Shown piece by piece: positions 23,877-31,364 of a stretch of 33,316 nucleotides of DNA. A model generated the notes under the pieces. The model saw only the letters and a program-made list of their open reading frames with translations. It was not told where the DNA came from and made no database searches. The stretch comes from Promethearchaeota archaeon (GTDB lineage Archaea; Asgardarchaeota; Lokiarchaeia; Sigynarchaeales; SOKP01): positions 1-33,316 of the forward strand of contig JAUWBH010000048.1 of the NCBI GenBank assembly GCA_030605085.1, written 5' to 3'. Every line of letters begins with the position of its first letter. The first letter of the stretch is position 1. Both the position numbers and the translations under genes were made by a program.

Positions 23877-26591
23877 TTATATATCTAATTTTAAGGGTAC
23901 TAGTAACTCTTCAAATTTTTTTATAGATTCTGCATCATCTGGATTTTTTATTAATTTTTTTTGAAGGAAAATTATTTTCCCATAATTTAATTCAATTTTG
24001 TTAAATAATCTTACCCAATTATTAAAATTGGCATAGTGGTCGTTAACATCAGGGTCATCTCTAAAAATTTTTATTTCGCCTTTTTTGTTTTTGTCCGTTA
24101 AACTCTGATATCGTTTTAGAGTATATCCCTGTTCCTTTAATAATTTTTTATTTGCTGAATGAATGAAAGCTTCCAAGTGAGCCCTCCCTTTAACATAGTA
24201 AACGTTAATTTTATCGAGAATCTCTTGAATAATCTTGATTTCCTGCGGGTATATAATTTCATCGCGTTTCGTTAAGATTTTTCTTATTTTTTGAAATTCT
24301 ACCACAAATCTGTTTATATATTTATTCACGGTTTTTCCAAAATCATCTACGACGATATTGTAATCTTTGGCAAATATAACTTCCTCACTCAAAAATGTAA
24401 GAGTTTTTTCTTCAAAACTCCCTTTTAGCTTCCCTTGTTTAACTAATTTATTAAATATTTCCATCAATAATTCTATCTCATTTTGCGTTAATTCTTTACC
24501 ATAAAATAAATCATGGAAAGAAAAAAGTAAACTGTTTTCGAGCATTAAATTTCTTATGCCTTTTTCAGTATAAAACAGAATCTCACCATCGATTTCGTAA
24601 AAGATTCCATTTAATTTTCCGTTTGCCTTTAATTCTTCAATTAAATTTGAAGATATATCAAAATGTCCTAACGAGATAAAATTCTTTGTTTTAGATTTTT
24701 CAATTAAATCAGATTTAATACTATTTTTAGCTTCCTCAATTCTTTTGGGATTTATAATTAATAAATCTCCTTTTTTAAAGTAGTTTAATTCTAAATCGTT
24801 TATGAAATTTATAAAAACATTGTGATCCATTCCAGTTTTTTCAAGATATTCGTTAATTTCGATTTGATCTTGCGTTTTTATCTCTTCTCCAATTGACTTG
24901 TAATTTTCATCAATTTTTGTTAAAATATATTTTCTATCAATATTGAGCTCTCTTGTGAGGTCATCTATTTGCGTCGTTTTTTCGTCTTCTTCAGAAATTA
25001 AATTAATCTCATCAATTCTTTTTCTTAAATATTTGGAATAATAAAAAATTTCTTTAGTTTTATCCCATTGACCGCTTCTTAAATCAATAAAATTTCCAAG
25101 TACATCCATTATCAGGATTTTTATAACATTCAATTTCTCGGAAATCTTTTTTAAATCAAAATATCCAATTATTTTTGAATTTTCAATTTCGTTCTGAATT
25201 TTAATTTTTCCAATATTGGTGAGCCAGACTGTTCCTTTACGGTAATTGGTTATATATTCCTTTGGTATATTTTTCATTAATTTAATAAAATCTTCTTCTT
25301 TTAATCTTTGTTTATATGCCTTTAAATCGATGGAATTTTTCTTTGCTGTTGCGGAGTTAATTTGTTCTTGTATTTTCTTTAAAGAATAATAAATTTTTCC
25401 ACTTTTACTTAGTAAAAAGTCTAAGTTCATTTCTAAAATAATGTCATGAACAAATTTCTGAGGCAAATAACTATAGTTCTTTTGGACATTAACAATCCCT
25501 TTTTTTTGAAATTTATCAAAAATATCCGATTTTATAAATCCAATTGGGTAGAAATATCGAATTTTTGAGAAATATCCTTTAATATGTCCCAATTTTAATA
25601 GAGTGTTGATAAATACTTTTAGATCTGATTCAGTATCTAATATTTCTGAATATGTTTCCTTAATTCTTTGTATTGAAATTTTATCATTTCGTTCAAAAAA
25701 TTTAATAAATTTCTCTTTTTCAAGTTCAAAAAAATGTATTAAATTCTTTTTATCATCTTTCGTATAAAAATAGACTTTTTTATCTTTAAGAGGTGATTTT
25801 TTGAATGTTTTAATATAATCTCTTAATCTAATATTAAATTTTTTAGAGATCTCTGTAAAATTATTTTTTTTCATTAAGAATTGATTATCTAATAGCTTTA
25901 AAAATTCATTAACTTTTTTATATTCTAAATCAATTATTTTAAAGGAAGGAAAAAATTTAGTAATAAGATCGATTAGTTTTGAAAACATTTTAGAAGATTT
26001 ATCTCTAAAATAAAGAGAAATTAATTCCTTTGAAATTTCTCTAAATTTATACAGCTGATCAAAGTTCAAATCAATACCATAATCGAGAAAATTTAATAAT
26101 GAGTATATATTTTCTAAGTCATCTTCTAATGAAAGCGCCTTTAGAACATCATTAATATGTGTCCCTATCAAGTCAGGTGTTATTTTTACAAATTTCTGTA
26201 AAAAGTAATGAACATTATTTCTCACATCTCTGTCTTTATCAGCTAAAAGATTGATAAATTGACGAAAATATTTTATAATATCATCAGGATTCTCGACTAA
26301 ATAGAAACCAATTATTGTAATAGAATTAATTTTTAGCTTAACATCATCTGAATTAATAAAAGGTCGAATTTTTTGAATTAATCTCTCAGAAACTAATTCT
26401 ATATTATATTCTGCAATTACGCTAAAGATATATGTTATAGGTAAAGCTAAATTAGTAATTTCTAATTTATCTTCAAGTTCATCAATTAATTTCAAAACTT
26501 TAGTAGGCTTATTTTTATTATTGAACTTGTTAATTTTTTCAACGATCTCTTTAATGGACGGGTAATCTTGAAAACTTTCTGAGTTGAGCAT
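23877..26591 (-). CDS. Large HEAT-like plus tandem winged-helix-like protein, 904 residues
   Basis: N-terminal ~60-240 is made of helical pairs that look like HEAT/adaptin-type repeats (LKINSITIIGFYLVENPDDI, YFRQFINLLADKDRDVRNNV). The rest (about 270-740) shows recurring winged-helix-like blocks (IGYFDLKKISEKL, LGHFDISSNLIEELKANGKL, and FLSKSGKIYYS-like strands), ending in a helical/basic region (about 750-900). HEAT plus several winged helices resembles eukaryotic scaffolds such as UFL1 and, loosely, PCI proteins; similarity is visual only. No signal peptide or membrane helix. Starts with ATG at 26591. The function and partner are unknown. Confidence 0.7.
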   Translation of the reverse strand: MLNSESFQDYPSIKEIVEKINKFNNKNKPTKVLKLIDELEDKLEITNLALPITYIFSVIAEYNIELVSERLIQKIRPFINSDDVKLKINSITIIGFYLVENPDDIIKYFRQFINLLADKDRDVRNNVHYFLQKFVKITPDLIGTHINDVLKALSLEDDLENIYSLLNFLDYGIDLNFDQLYKFREISKELISLYFRDKSSKMFSKLIDLITKFFPSFKIIDLEYKKVNEFLKLLDNQFLMKKNNFTEISKKFNIRLRDYIKTFKKSPLKDKKVYFYTKDDKKNLIHFFELEKEKFIKFFERNDKISIQRIKETYSEILDTESDLKVFINTLLKLGHIKGYFSKIRYFYPIGFIKSDIFDKFQKKGIVNVQKNYSYLPQKFVHDIILEMNLDFLLSKSGKIYYSLKKIQEQINSATAKKNSIDLKAYKQRLKEEDFIKLMKNIPKEYITNYRKGTVWLTNIGKIKIQNEIENSKIIGYFDLKKISEKLNVIKILIMDVLGNFIDLRSGQWDKTKEIFYYSKYLRKRIDEINLISEEDEKTTQIDDLTRELNIDRKYILTKIDENYKSIGEEIKTQDQIEINEYLEKTGMDHNVFINFINDLELNYFKKGDLLIINPKRIEEAKNSIKSDLIEKSKTKNFISLGHFDISSNLIEELKANGKLNGIFYEIDGEILFYTEKGIRNLMLENSLLFSFHDLFYGKELTQNEIELLMEIFNKLVKQGKLKGSFEEKTLTFLSEEVIFAKDYNIVVDDFGKTVNKYINRFVVEFQKIRKILTKRDEIIYPQEIKIIQEILDKINVYYVKGRAHLEAFIHSANKKLLKEQGYTLKRYQSLTDKNKKGEIKIFRDDPDVNDHYANFNNWVRLFNKIELNYGKIIFLQKKLIKNPDDAESIKKFEELLVPLKLDI

Positions 26592-26694
26592 ATTTCCATA
26601 TATTATAATTTGATTAAAATATTTTATTACAATTATAATATCTAAAAATTATCCTTAACTGAAATTTGTTTCTACAATTATTTAGTTTATATAC

Positions 26695-26715
26695 TCAAAA
26701 AAATCAATAACATTT
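26695..26715 (+). repeat. 21-bp sequence shared with 30393-30413, preceding the 256-bp repeat
   Basis: tcaaaaaaatcaataacattt occurs identically at 30393-30413. There it is 11 bp from the 256-bp repeat, here 92 bp, so about 81 bp was inserted here or lost there. The inserted part begins with an inverted repeat, ATAACATT (26707-26714) to AATGTTAT (26722-26729). Confidence 0.8.
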
Positions 26716-26807
26716 GATATGAATGTTATCATATAATATTATTTTTGTATTTTTTTAGAATTTCTGTAAATTAGAAAATCTTTACATTATGCTTGTTTAA
26801 ATATTTT

Positions 26808-27063
26808 AACTCAATATTAATATATTGAGGAGTTCCCTCAATAGTAGAAAAGTTCTCTCGTATCGAGAATGGAAGAGTATAACTGAAAGCCCATCTGGAG
26901 CAGTTCTGGATGACGACCTTTCGGAGTAGAAAAGCATTCCCAAATTCCGTAGCGGATGATGGGATAGAGGCATTCGGACTAATGCCACAAATAATTCAAC
27001 AAAATATCGTTGATAGTATTATTTGAAATAATTTGAATATTATTTTATTCATTTTGATGGTCT
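26808..27063 (+). ncRNA. Structured 256-bp repeat, copy 1 (possible RNA gene)
   Basis: Matches 30425-30680 over 256 bp without a gap and with about 18 mismatches. Hairpins on the plus strand: CTCAATA-N6-TATTGAG (26810-26829), TATTGAGG-AGTTC-CCTCAATA, TCTCG-TAT-CGAGA, AACTG-N15-CAGTT, TCCG-N3-CGGA, GGCATT-N6-AATGCC, and CAAATAAT ... TCAAC ... GTTGA ... ATTATTTG. The second and third listed arms share TATTGAG, so the first two hairpins are mutually exclusive. The minus strand has a 60-residue ORF here, but with a stop relative to copy 2. Confidence 0.55.
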
Positions 27064-27207
27064 AGGGATTAAATAAAAAAAACAAATATTTTTTAATCTT
27101 TTTAAAGAAATGAATTTCATACTTTTTAATATTAAAATATATATAATAAAACTTCTATCTAATATGTTAAATATCATTTATAAAAAAAAAATAATTAAAA
27201 ATAAAAT

Positions 27208-27906
27208 GTGATTGAAATGCCGGAAGAAAAAAAAACACACACACCTAAACCCATAACTGAGGTTCGTTTAAGGAGTTATCCGAAGGTCATTTTCTTTTAT
27301 CCACTTCTATTTACATCTTTAGTTTTATGGATAATACAGTTAATAATCGGAGATTCACCAGCTTCGCAATATCTTGGCTCTTTTTGGATGATGATTTTCT
27401 TTCTTAATTTATTTGTAATAGCGTTTGATTTCGGATCTTCTAAATTCTTTATACTTATTTTGTTTGTTGTCGTTTTTATATTTGTGATGATATTCTTTGT
27501 GATTCCTATAACAGGCTTAGCGTATGTTGCAGATATTCTCGCAGCGCTAAATCTTACATTAACGTGGCAATTTTATATGGTAGCGTTTCTTGTACTGCTT
27601 TTCATCCTGATTTTCGTAATTCTTTCTGCCAACTTGGACTACTATAGAATCGAGCGAAACGAAATTTATCACAAAAAGGGGATTCTTGCCGATGCTGAAC
27701 GATTTCCTGTGAAAAGCCTAAGGTTAAAAAAAGAGATTCCAGATGTCTTTGAATATTTCATTTTGAGAGCCGGATCCATCACCTTGATGCCTGGAAAGAT
27801 TGATGAAGTCATTACATTGAAAACAGTTCTCAATGTCAACAAAAAAGCTGAGCAAATAGATTTTCTTTTGTCACATATATCAGTCGAGCCAGACGAGATC
27901 GATTAG
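27208..27906 (+). CDS. Membrane protein with C-terminal PH-like (bPH2/YdbS) domain
   Basis: 232 residues from GTG 27208 (ATG at 27217 is an alternative). After a basic N-terminal part (KTHTPKPITEVRLRSYPKVI) come four or five hydrophobic helices (about 30-50, 60-75, 78-100, 120-145), then a soluble domain (YYRIERNEIYHKKGILADAE, then FPVKSLRLKKEIPDV and GSITLMPGKIDEVITL), the usual pattern of bacterial/archaeal PH-like domains that follow membrane anchors. It could bind lipid or protein. Upstream lies repeat copy 1; there is no strong ribosome-binding site. Confidence 0.7.
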   Translation: MIEMPEEKKTHTPKPITEVRLRSYPKVIFFYPLLFTSLVLWIIQLIIGDSPASQYLGSFWMMIFFLNLFVIAFDFGSSKFFILILFVVVFIFVMIFFVIPITGLAYVADILAALNLTLTWQFYMVAFLVLLFILIFVILSANLDYYRIERNEIYHKKGILADAERFPVKSLRLKKEIPDVFEYFILRAGSITLMPGKIDEVITLKTVLNVNKKAEQIDFLLSHISVEPDEID

Positions 27907-28140
27907 ATAAAATAGATTAATTAAATTTAAATCCTCTTTATTCTTTTTTTTTTATTAACTTTCTTATTAACCAGTAAAGAATCATTAACAACCTTAGAAA
28001 GCTAAAAACAATAAAGATAGTTTTAAGCGAGAGGAATTGAGATAAATAATTTATGTATTATAATTTAATAACATATACACGAAATTAAAATGTGCTCAAA
28101 AGAAAGCATAAATTTTTAAGAAAAAATAAAATGTTTTTAT

Positions 28141-28500
28141 TCAAAAGTATTGTTCAAAATCACTAAATCCTTTAAGATATTTTGCCTTTTTGATGAACGC
28201 ACCTTCGCAGGTTATTTCCAACTCTTCGTCAAGGAGGTCATCAAACGAAGCCGTTGACCTAAAGTCCGTAATTCCTTCTTCTACCATTTTCTCGACGATC
28301 TCTCGACCTGTAGTATTCGTCGTTATCGCAAGGTTTTCTCTACCTTATTTTCCAAGAACTCGTCCGTCTGAGCAAATAAGAACACCCTCAATTACTAAAT
28401 AAGAGACTATCAATATATTTCTATTATTAAATGTAAAAGAGTATATTTTATTAAACTGGTCTTCTGATTCAATAATGTGAACCCAACTTATTACCGTCAT
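28141..28500 (-). pseudogene. Hypothetical protein with in-frame stop
   Basis: A 120-codon frame from ATG 28500 to TGA 28141 is broken by TAA at codon 52 (28347-28345). The peptide before the stop ends IEGVLICSDGRVLGK; after it, GRENLAITTNTTGREIVEKM and KKAKYLKGFSDFEQYF continue coherently. No family recognised. A plus-strand ORF (28190-28402) is its shadow. Neighbouring copies would show whether the stop is new. Confidence 0.55.
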
Positions 28501-28656
28501 AATGATATTTTTTTTAATATAATCAATTATTATGAAATTTTAAATTATTTGTTTTCTTAGAGGTCAACAATTTTCTAATTTGTGGGGAGATCCTCATCTT
28601 TCAAGTCAGAGCAAGATTATCAAATTTATCTTAGATCGTTTGTAGGAGAGCACATA

Positions 28657-28734
28657 ATGCGTCAATACGAGCTTTTCGTGGAGAATTACGAGATAAGGAC
28701 TAAATACGAAATAATGTCCCCTAATTCCAAATAA
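28657..28734 (+). CDS. Tiny possible peptide, 25 residues
   Basis: ATG at 28657 follows AGGAGAG (28644-28650); the product is MRQYELFVENYEIRTKYEIM plus five residues. An 18-T tract (28735-28752) follows directly after the stop and should act as a terminator. No homology is recognisable; it may be a remnant. Confidence 0.3.
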   Translation: MRQYELFVENYEIRTKYEIMSPNSK

Positions 28735-28752
28735 TTTTTTTTTTTTTTTTTA
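28735..28752 (+). terminator. T18 tract
   Basis: Eighteen consecutive T residues follow the TAA at 28732-28734. Archaeal RNA polymerase terminates on such U-runs. Confidence 0.55.
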
Positions 28753-28861
28753 ATAGTGTGAGGGATAAGAATAATGAAAGAAGATTAGATGAAATAATTC
28801 AATTAAATTTAATTACTCAATATTTTTTTTAAAGAACTTTAATAGAGATTTAGTAATAATC

Positions 28862-29596
28862 TCAAATTGATGAAACCATCCTGTAGGAAAACTCTATCTG
28901 TCTATTTCCAATGTCACTTATCCCCATGTGTCCTGGAAGAAGATATTTTACGTCCAAATCGTTCACAAATTTAATTGAGTCTTGAAGGCTTTTTAAGGAG
29001 CTTCCAGGGAAGTCGAATCTGCCGAAACTACCTCCAGTGAATACTAAATCTCCCGGGATTAATATTTTTTTTGATGGTTCATAATAAGTTATTGACCCTA
29101 AGGAGTGTCCAGGGGTGTAATAGATCTGAAAGTTATATTCAGAGGAAATTTCAATATCATTAAATTCTTTTAAATCGGTAACTTTTAGAGGATTTACTTT
29201 AACACCGAACATTTTGGCTGTTATCCCAAAATTTCCCGGAAATATTTGCGATTCGTCCCCCTTAGTAAGTATTTTTGCGGTTTCTCCATAAGCAAAAATT
29301 TCAGGGGGATCATCTTTCATAATTTCCATTAATGGATAAAGTCCCATTACATGATCTAAATGTTCGTGCGTTAAAAATATTTTAGTAATATTTTTATAAT
29401 CAAGGTTTAATTTTTCCATTCCTTTAAATAAACCTTGGAGCGATGTACTTTTACCCCCATCAAACAATGTTATTTCACCCGATTTGCTCACAATAGCGTA
29501 GATATTGCAATCTAACATTGAATCCTCGGAGAAATAGTACAAATTCTCTAAAACTTTTTGACCTTTTTTTTCAGAACTCTCGCTTCTAAAAACCAT
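28862..29596 (-). CDS. Metallo-beta-lactamase-fold hydrolase
   Basis: 244 residues. Zinc motif THEHLDH (H77, H79, D81, H82), then TPGHSLGS (third His), PGDLVFTGGSFG (Asp bridging ligand) and LLPGHMG (last His): complete ligand set of a glyoxalase II-like MBL enzyme. The substrate is unknown; glyoxalase II-type thioester hydrolysis is one option, but RNA- or phosphodiester-cleaving MBLs share the fold. Start ATG at 29596. It sits in the interval between the two 256-bp repeats. Confidence 0.88.
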   Translation of the reverse strand: MVFRSESSEKKGQKVLENLYYFSEDSMLDCNIYAIVSKSGEITLFDGGKSTSLQGLFKGMEKLNLDYKNITKIFLTHEHLDHVMGLYPLMEIMKDDPPEIFAYGETAKILTKGDESQIFPGNFGITAKMFGVKVNPLKVTDLKEFNDIEISSEYNFQIYYTPGHSLGSITYYEPSKKILIPGDLVFTGGSFGRFDFPGSSLKSLQDSIKFVNDLDVKYLLPGHMGISDIGNRQIEFSYRMVSSI

Positions 29597-29710
29597 TTTA
29601 TTTAAACCTATAAATTGTTAAAAAAGAAAAAGTGACTTATCTTTAATTTTTTATCTATATCTTAAAATTTATTAAATTCTGACGAAGGTAGCGATTTTTT
29701 AAGTACATTG

Positions 29711-29936
29711 ATGTCTCCTGTTGGTCTAGCAATAGTTGGAGGTATCGCAACTGGTGGAGTAGTGGGAGTAATAATTATTGTCAAGAAAGTAAACGCAGCA
29801 AAATTACGAAAGTAGAAACGAAAAAGAAATTGCGCACCTTCAAGCGTGGTACGAAAACAATTACGATACCCGGCTTTTAGTCAAACACATTGCTTTCCCA
29901 TTGTTAAAAGAATTGACTGAAGTCGGAGTTTTTTGA
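29711..29936 (+). pseudogene. Small membrane protein gene with a frameshift
   Basis: The first frame, from ATG 29711, gives one Gly/Val-rich membrane helix (MSPVGLAIVGGIATGGVVGV, then IIIVKKVNAAKLRK) and stops at TAG 29813. The next frame continues sensibly from about 29790 to TGA 29934 (RNEKEIAHLQAWYENNYDTR, then LLVKHIAFPLLKELTEVGVF). Both halves have normal codon use. A single-base shift near 29805-29815 would join them. No family recognised. Confidence 0.55.
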
Positions 29937-30008
29937 GAAATTTATTTATTTAGGCTCTTCTTTTTAATAAAATGAAAATTAAAAATATCTAATAAAACTT
30001 TAATAAAA

Positions 30009-30392
30009 ATGTCAGATCATAAGAATTTAGAGGAGAAATTTAAGAACAAAATAAAATTGAAATTAAAATTTTGGTTAGAATTTACGACAAACTCTAAAAA
30101 TAAAAGCATTTTAGGTTCTGGATGGGCGAACCTATTAGATCATATCGATAAAAATGAAGATGGGTCCCTTACACAAGCAGCAAAAGAGTGTAATTATTCC
30201 TATAAGTATGCTTGGAACATATTGAAAAGAATTGAAAAACGTACTGGTATGCCAGTGGTTGAAACTAAGAAGGGAGGGAGTGGAGGTGGAGGATCGGTAA
30301 AATTAAACGATTGGGGTAAATTTCTTTTAAGAACATATAATGAATACGCCAGTCAATTACAAAAATTGAAAAAAAATTTAGAGAATTTATAG
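30009..30392 (+). CDS. ModE-like winged-helix transcription regulator
   Basis: 127 residues. The LysR/ModE-type helix-turn-helix lies at about 45-75 (DGSLTQAAKECNYSYKYAWN, then ILKRIEKRTGMPVV), followed by the Gly-rich wing ETKKGGSGGGGSVKLNDWGK and a C-terminal helix (YNEYASQLQKLKKNLENL) for dimerisation. No molybdate-binding MOP domain is present, as in many short ModE-like archaeal regulators. It directly precedes repeat copy 2 (stop at 30392; the 21-bp sequence begins at 30393). Confidence 0.85.
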   Translation: MSDHKNLEEKFKNKIKLKLKFWLEFTTNSKNKSILGSGWANLLDHIDKNEDGSLTQAAKECNYSYKYAWNILKRIEKRTGMPVVETKKGGSGGGGSVKLNDWGKFLLRTYNEYASQLQKLKKNLENL

Positions 30393-30413
30393 TCAAAAAA
30401 ATCAATAACATTT
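30393..30413 (+). repeat. 21-bp sequence shared with 26695-26715
   Basis: Identical to tcaaaaaaatcaataacattt at 26695, immediately after the stop codon of the ModE-like gene and 11 bp before the 256-bp repeat. Confidence 0.8.
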
Positions 30414-30424
30414 ATTCCAAATAT

Positions 30425-30680
30425 AACTCAATATTAATATATTGAGGAGTTCCCTCAATAGTAGAAAAGTTTTCTCGTATCGAGAATGGGAGAGTATAAC
30501 TGAAAGCCCATCTGGCGCAGTTATAGATGACGACCTTTCGGAGTAGAAAAGCATTCCCAAATTCCGCAACGGATGATGGGATAGAGGCGTTCGGACTAAT
30601 GCCGCAAATAATACAGCGAAACATCGTTGATAATATTATTTGAAATAATATGAATACCATTTTATTCATTTTGATAGTCT
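30425..30680 (+). ncRNA. Structured 256-bp repeat, copy 2 (possible RNA gene)
   Basis: Same element as 26808-27063, direct orientation. Changes in stems keep pairing: GGCATT became GGCGTT against AATGCC (A-U to G-U), and the arm CAAC became CAGC against GTTG (A-U to G-U); these pairs would be A-C mismatches on the minus strand. TCCG-TAG-CGGA became TCCG-CAA-CGGA with only the loop altered. The minus-strand ORF here is 85 residues; five of its differences from copy 1 are synonymous, so coding origin is an alternative. Confidence 0.55.
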
Positions 30681-30789
30681 GAGAAACTACTAAATAATTA
30701 TAATTATAATTATATTTTAATTTTCTAATAGATTATTCTATTTAAGAATTTTTTAAAATATTTTCTCATGTTTACACAATTATCTAATC

Positions 30790-31233
30790 GTGAATACTAG
30801 CATGGGTGAAGATCGCCTAACGCAATTTGGTGAGATAAAAGTTTCTGATATTATGGTCGAAGATCCTCTGTATATAACCCCCGATGAGAAAATTAGTACT
30901 ACAGAATTACTAATGTTGCGAAAAAATGTTAATGGGCTCCCCGTAATTGATGATCTTGAACATAAACATCTTATAGGAATTATAACTCAAAAAGATATAC
31001 GATTAGCACGTTTTGCTATAAGTTTAGAATCACCTTATACCCTTGTTAAAAATTTAATGACCCCTGATCCTTATGTTGTCAAAAGAGACGACACATTAAA
31101 AAAAGTTTTAGAGATAATGTTTGAACATAACATTGAACGTTTACCAGTGGTAAACGAAAAAGGTAAATTAATAGGATTAATTTTACAACAAGAGATTTTA
31201 AAAAAGCTATTGTTTGAATTAAAAAAAATATAA
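30790..31233 (+). CDS. CBS-domain pair protein
   Basis: 147 residues from GTG 30790 (ATG 30802 is an alternative, starting MGEDRLTQ). Two CBS domains: VSDIMVEDPLYITPDEKIST to HLIGIITQKDIRLARF, and VKNLMTPDPYVVKRDDTLKK to LIGLILQQEILKKL. Stand-alone CBS pairs sense adenine nucleotides or SAM and control other proteins. No attached output domain. It is followed by the actin-family gene (131 bp). Confidence 0.88.
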   Translation: MNTSMGEDRLTQFGEIKVSDIMVEDPLYITPDEKISTTELLMLRKNVNGLPVIDDLEHKHLIGIITQKDIRLARFAISLESPYTLVKNLMTPDPYVVKRDDTLKKVLEIMFEHNIERLPVVNEKGKLIGLILQQEILKKLLFELKKI

Positions 31234-31364
31234 ATAATTTAATTTCCACTATAAATTCAAGGATTAAAAAAGAGTTTTTAAAGTTCTCTTAATAACCAGA
31301 ATTTCAGGATTCTAATAAAATATGATAAATATTAATATAAAAAATAAAAGTAGTTGATTTACAT

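Noticed and set aside
26806..26988. Minus-strand ORF in repeat copy 1 as a gene
   Set aside because: Relative to copy 2 it has a stop and frame use differs; structure on the plus strand explains conservation better, though five synonymous differences keep a coding origin possible.
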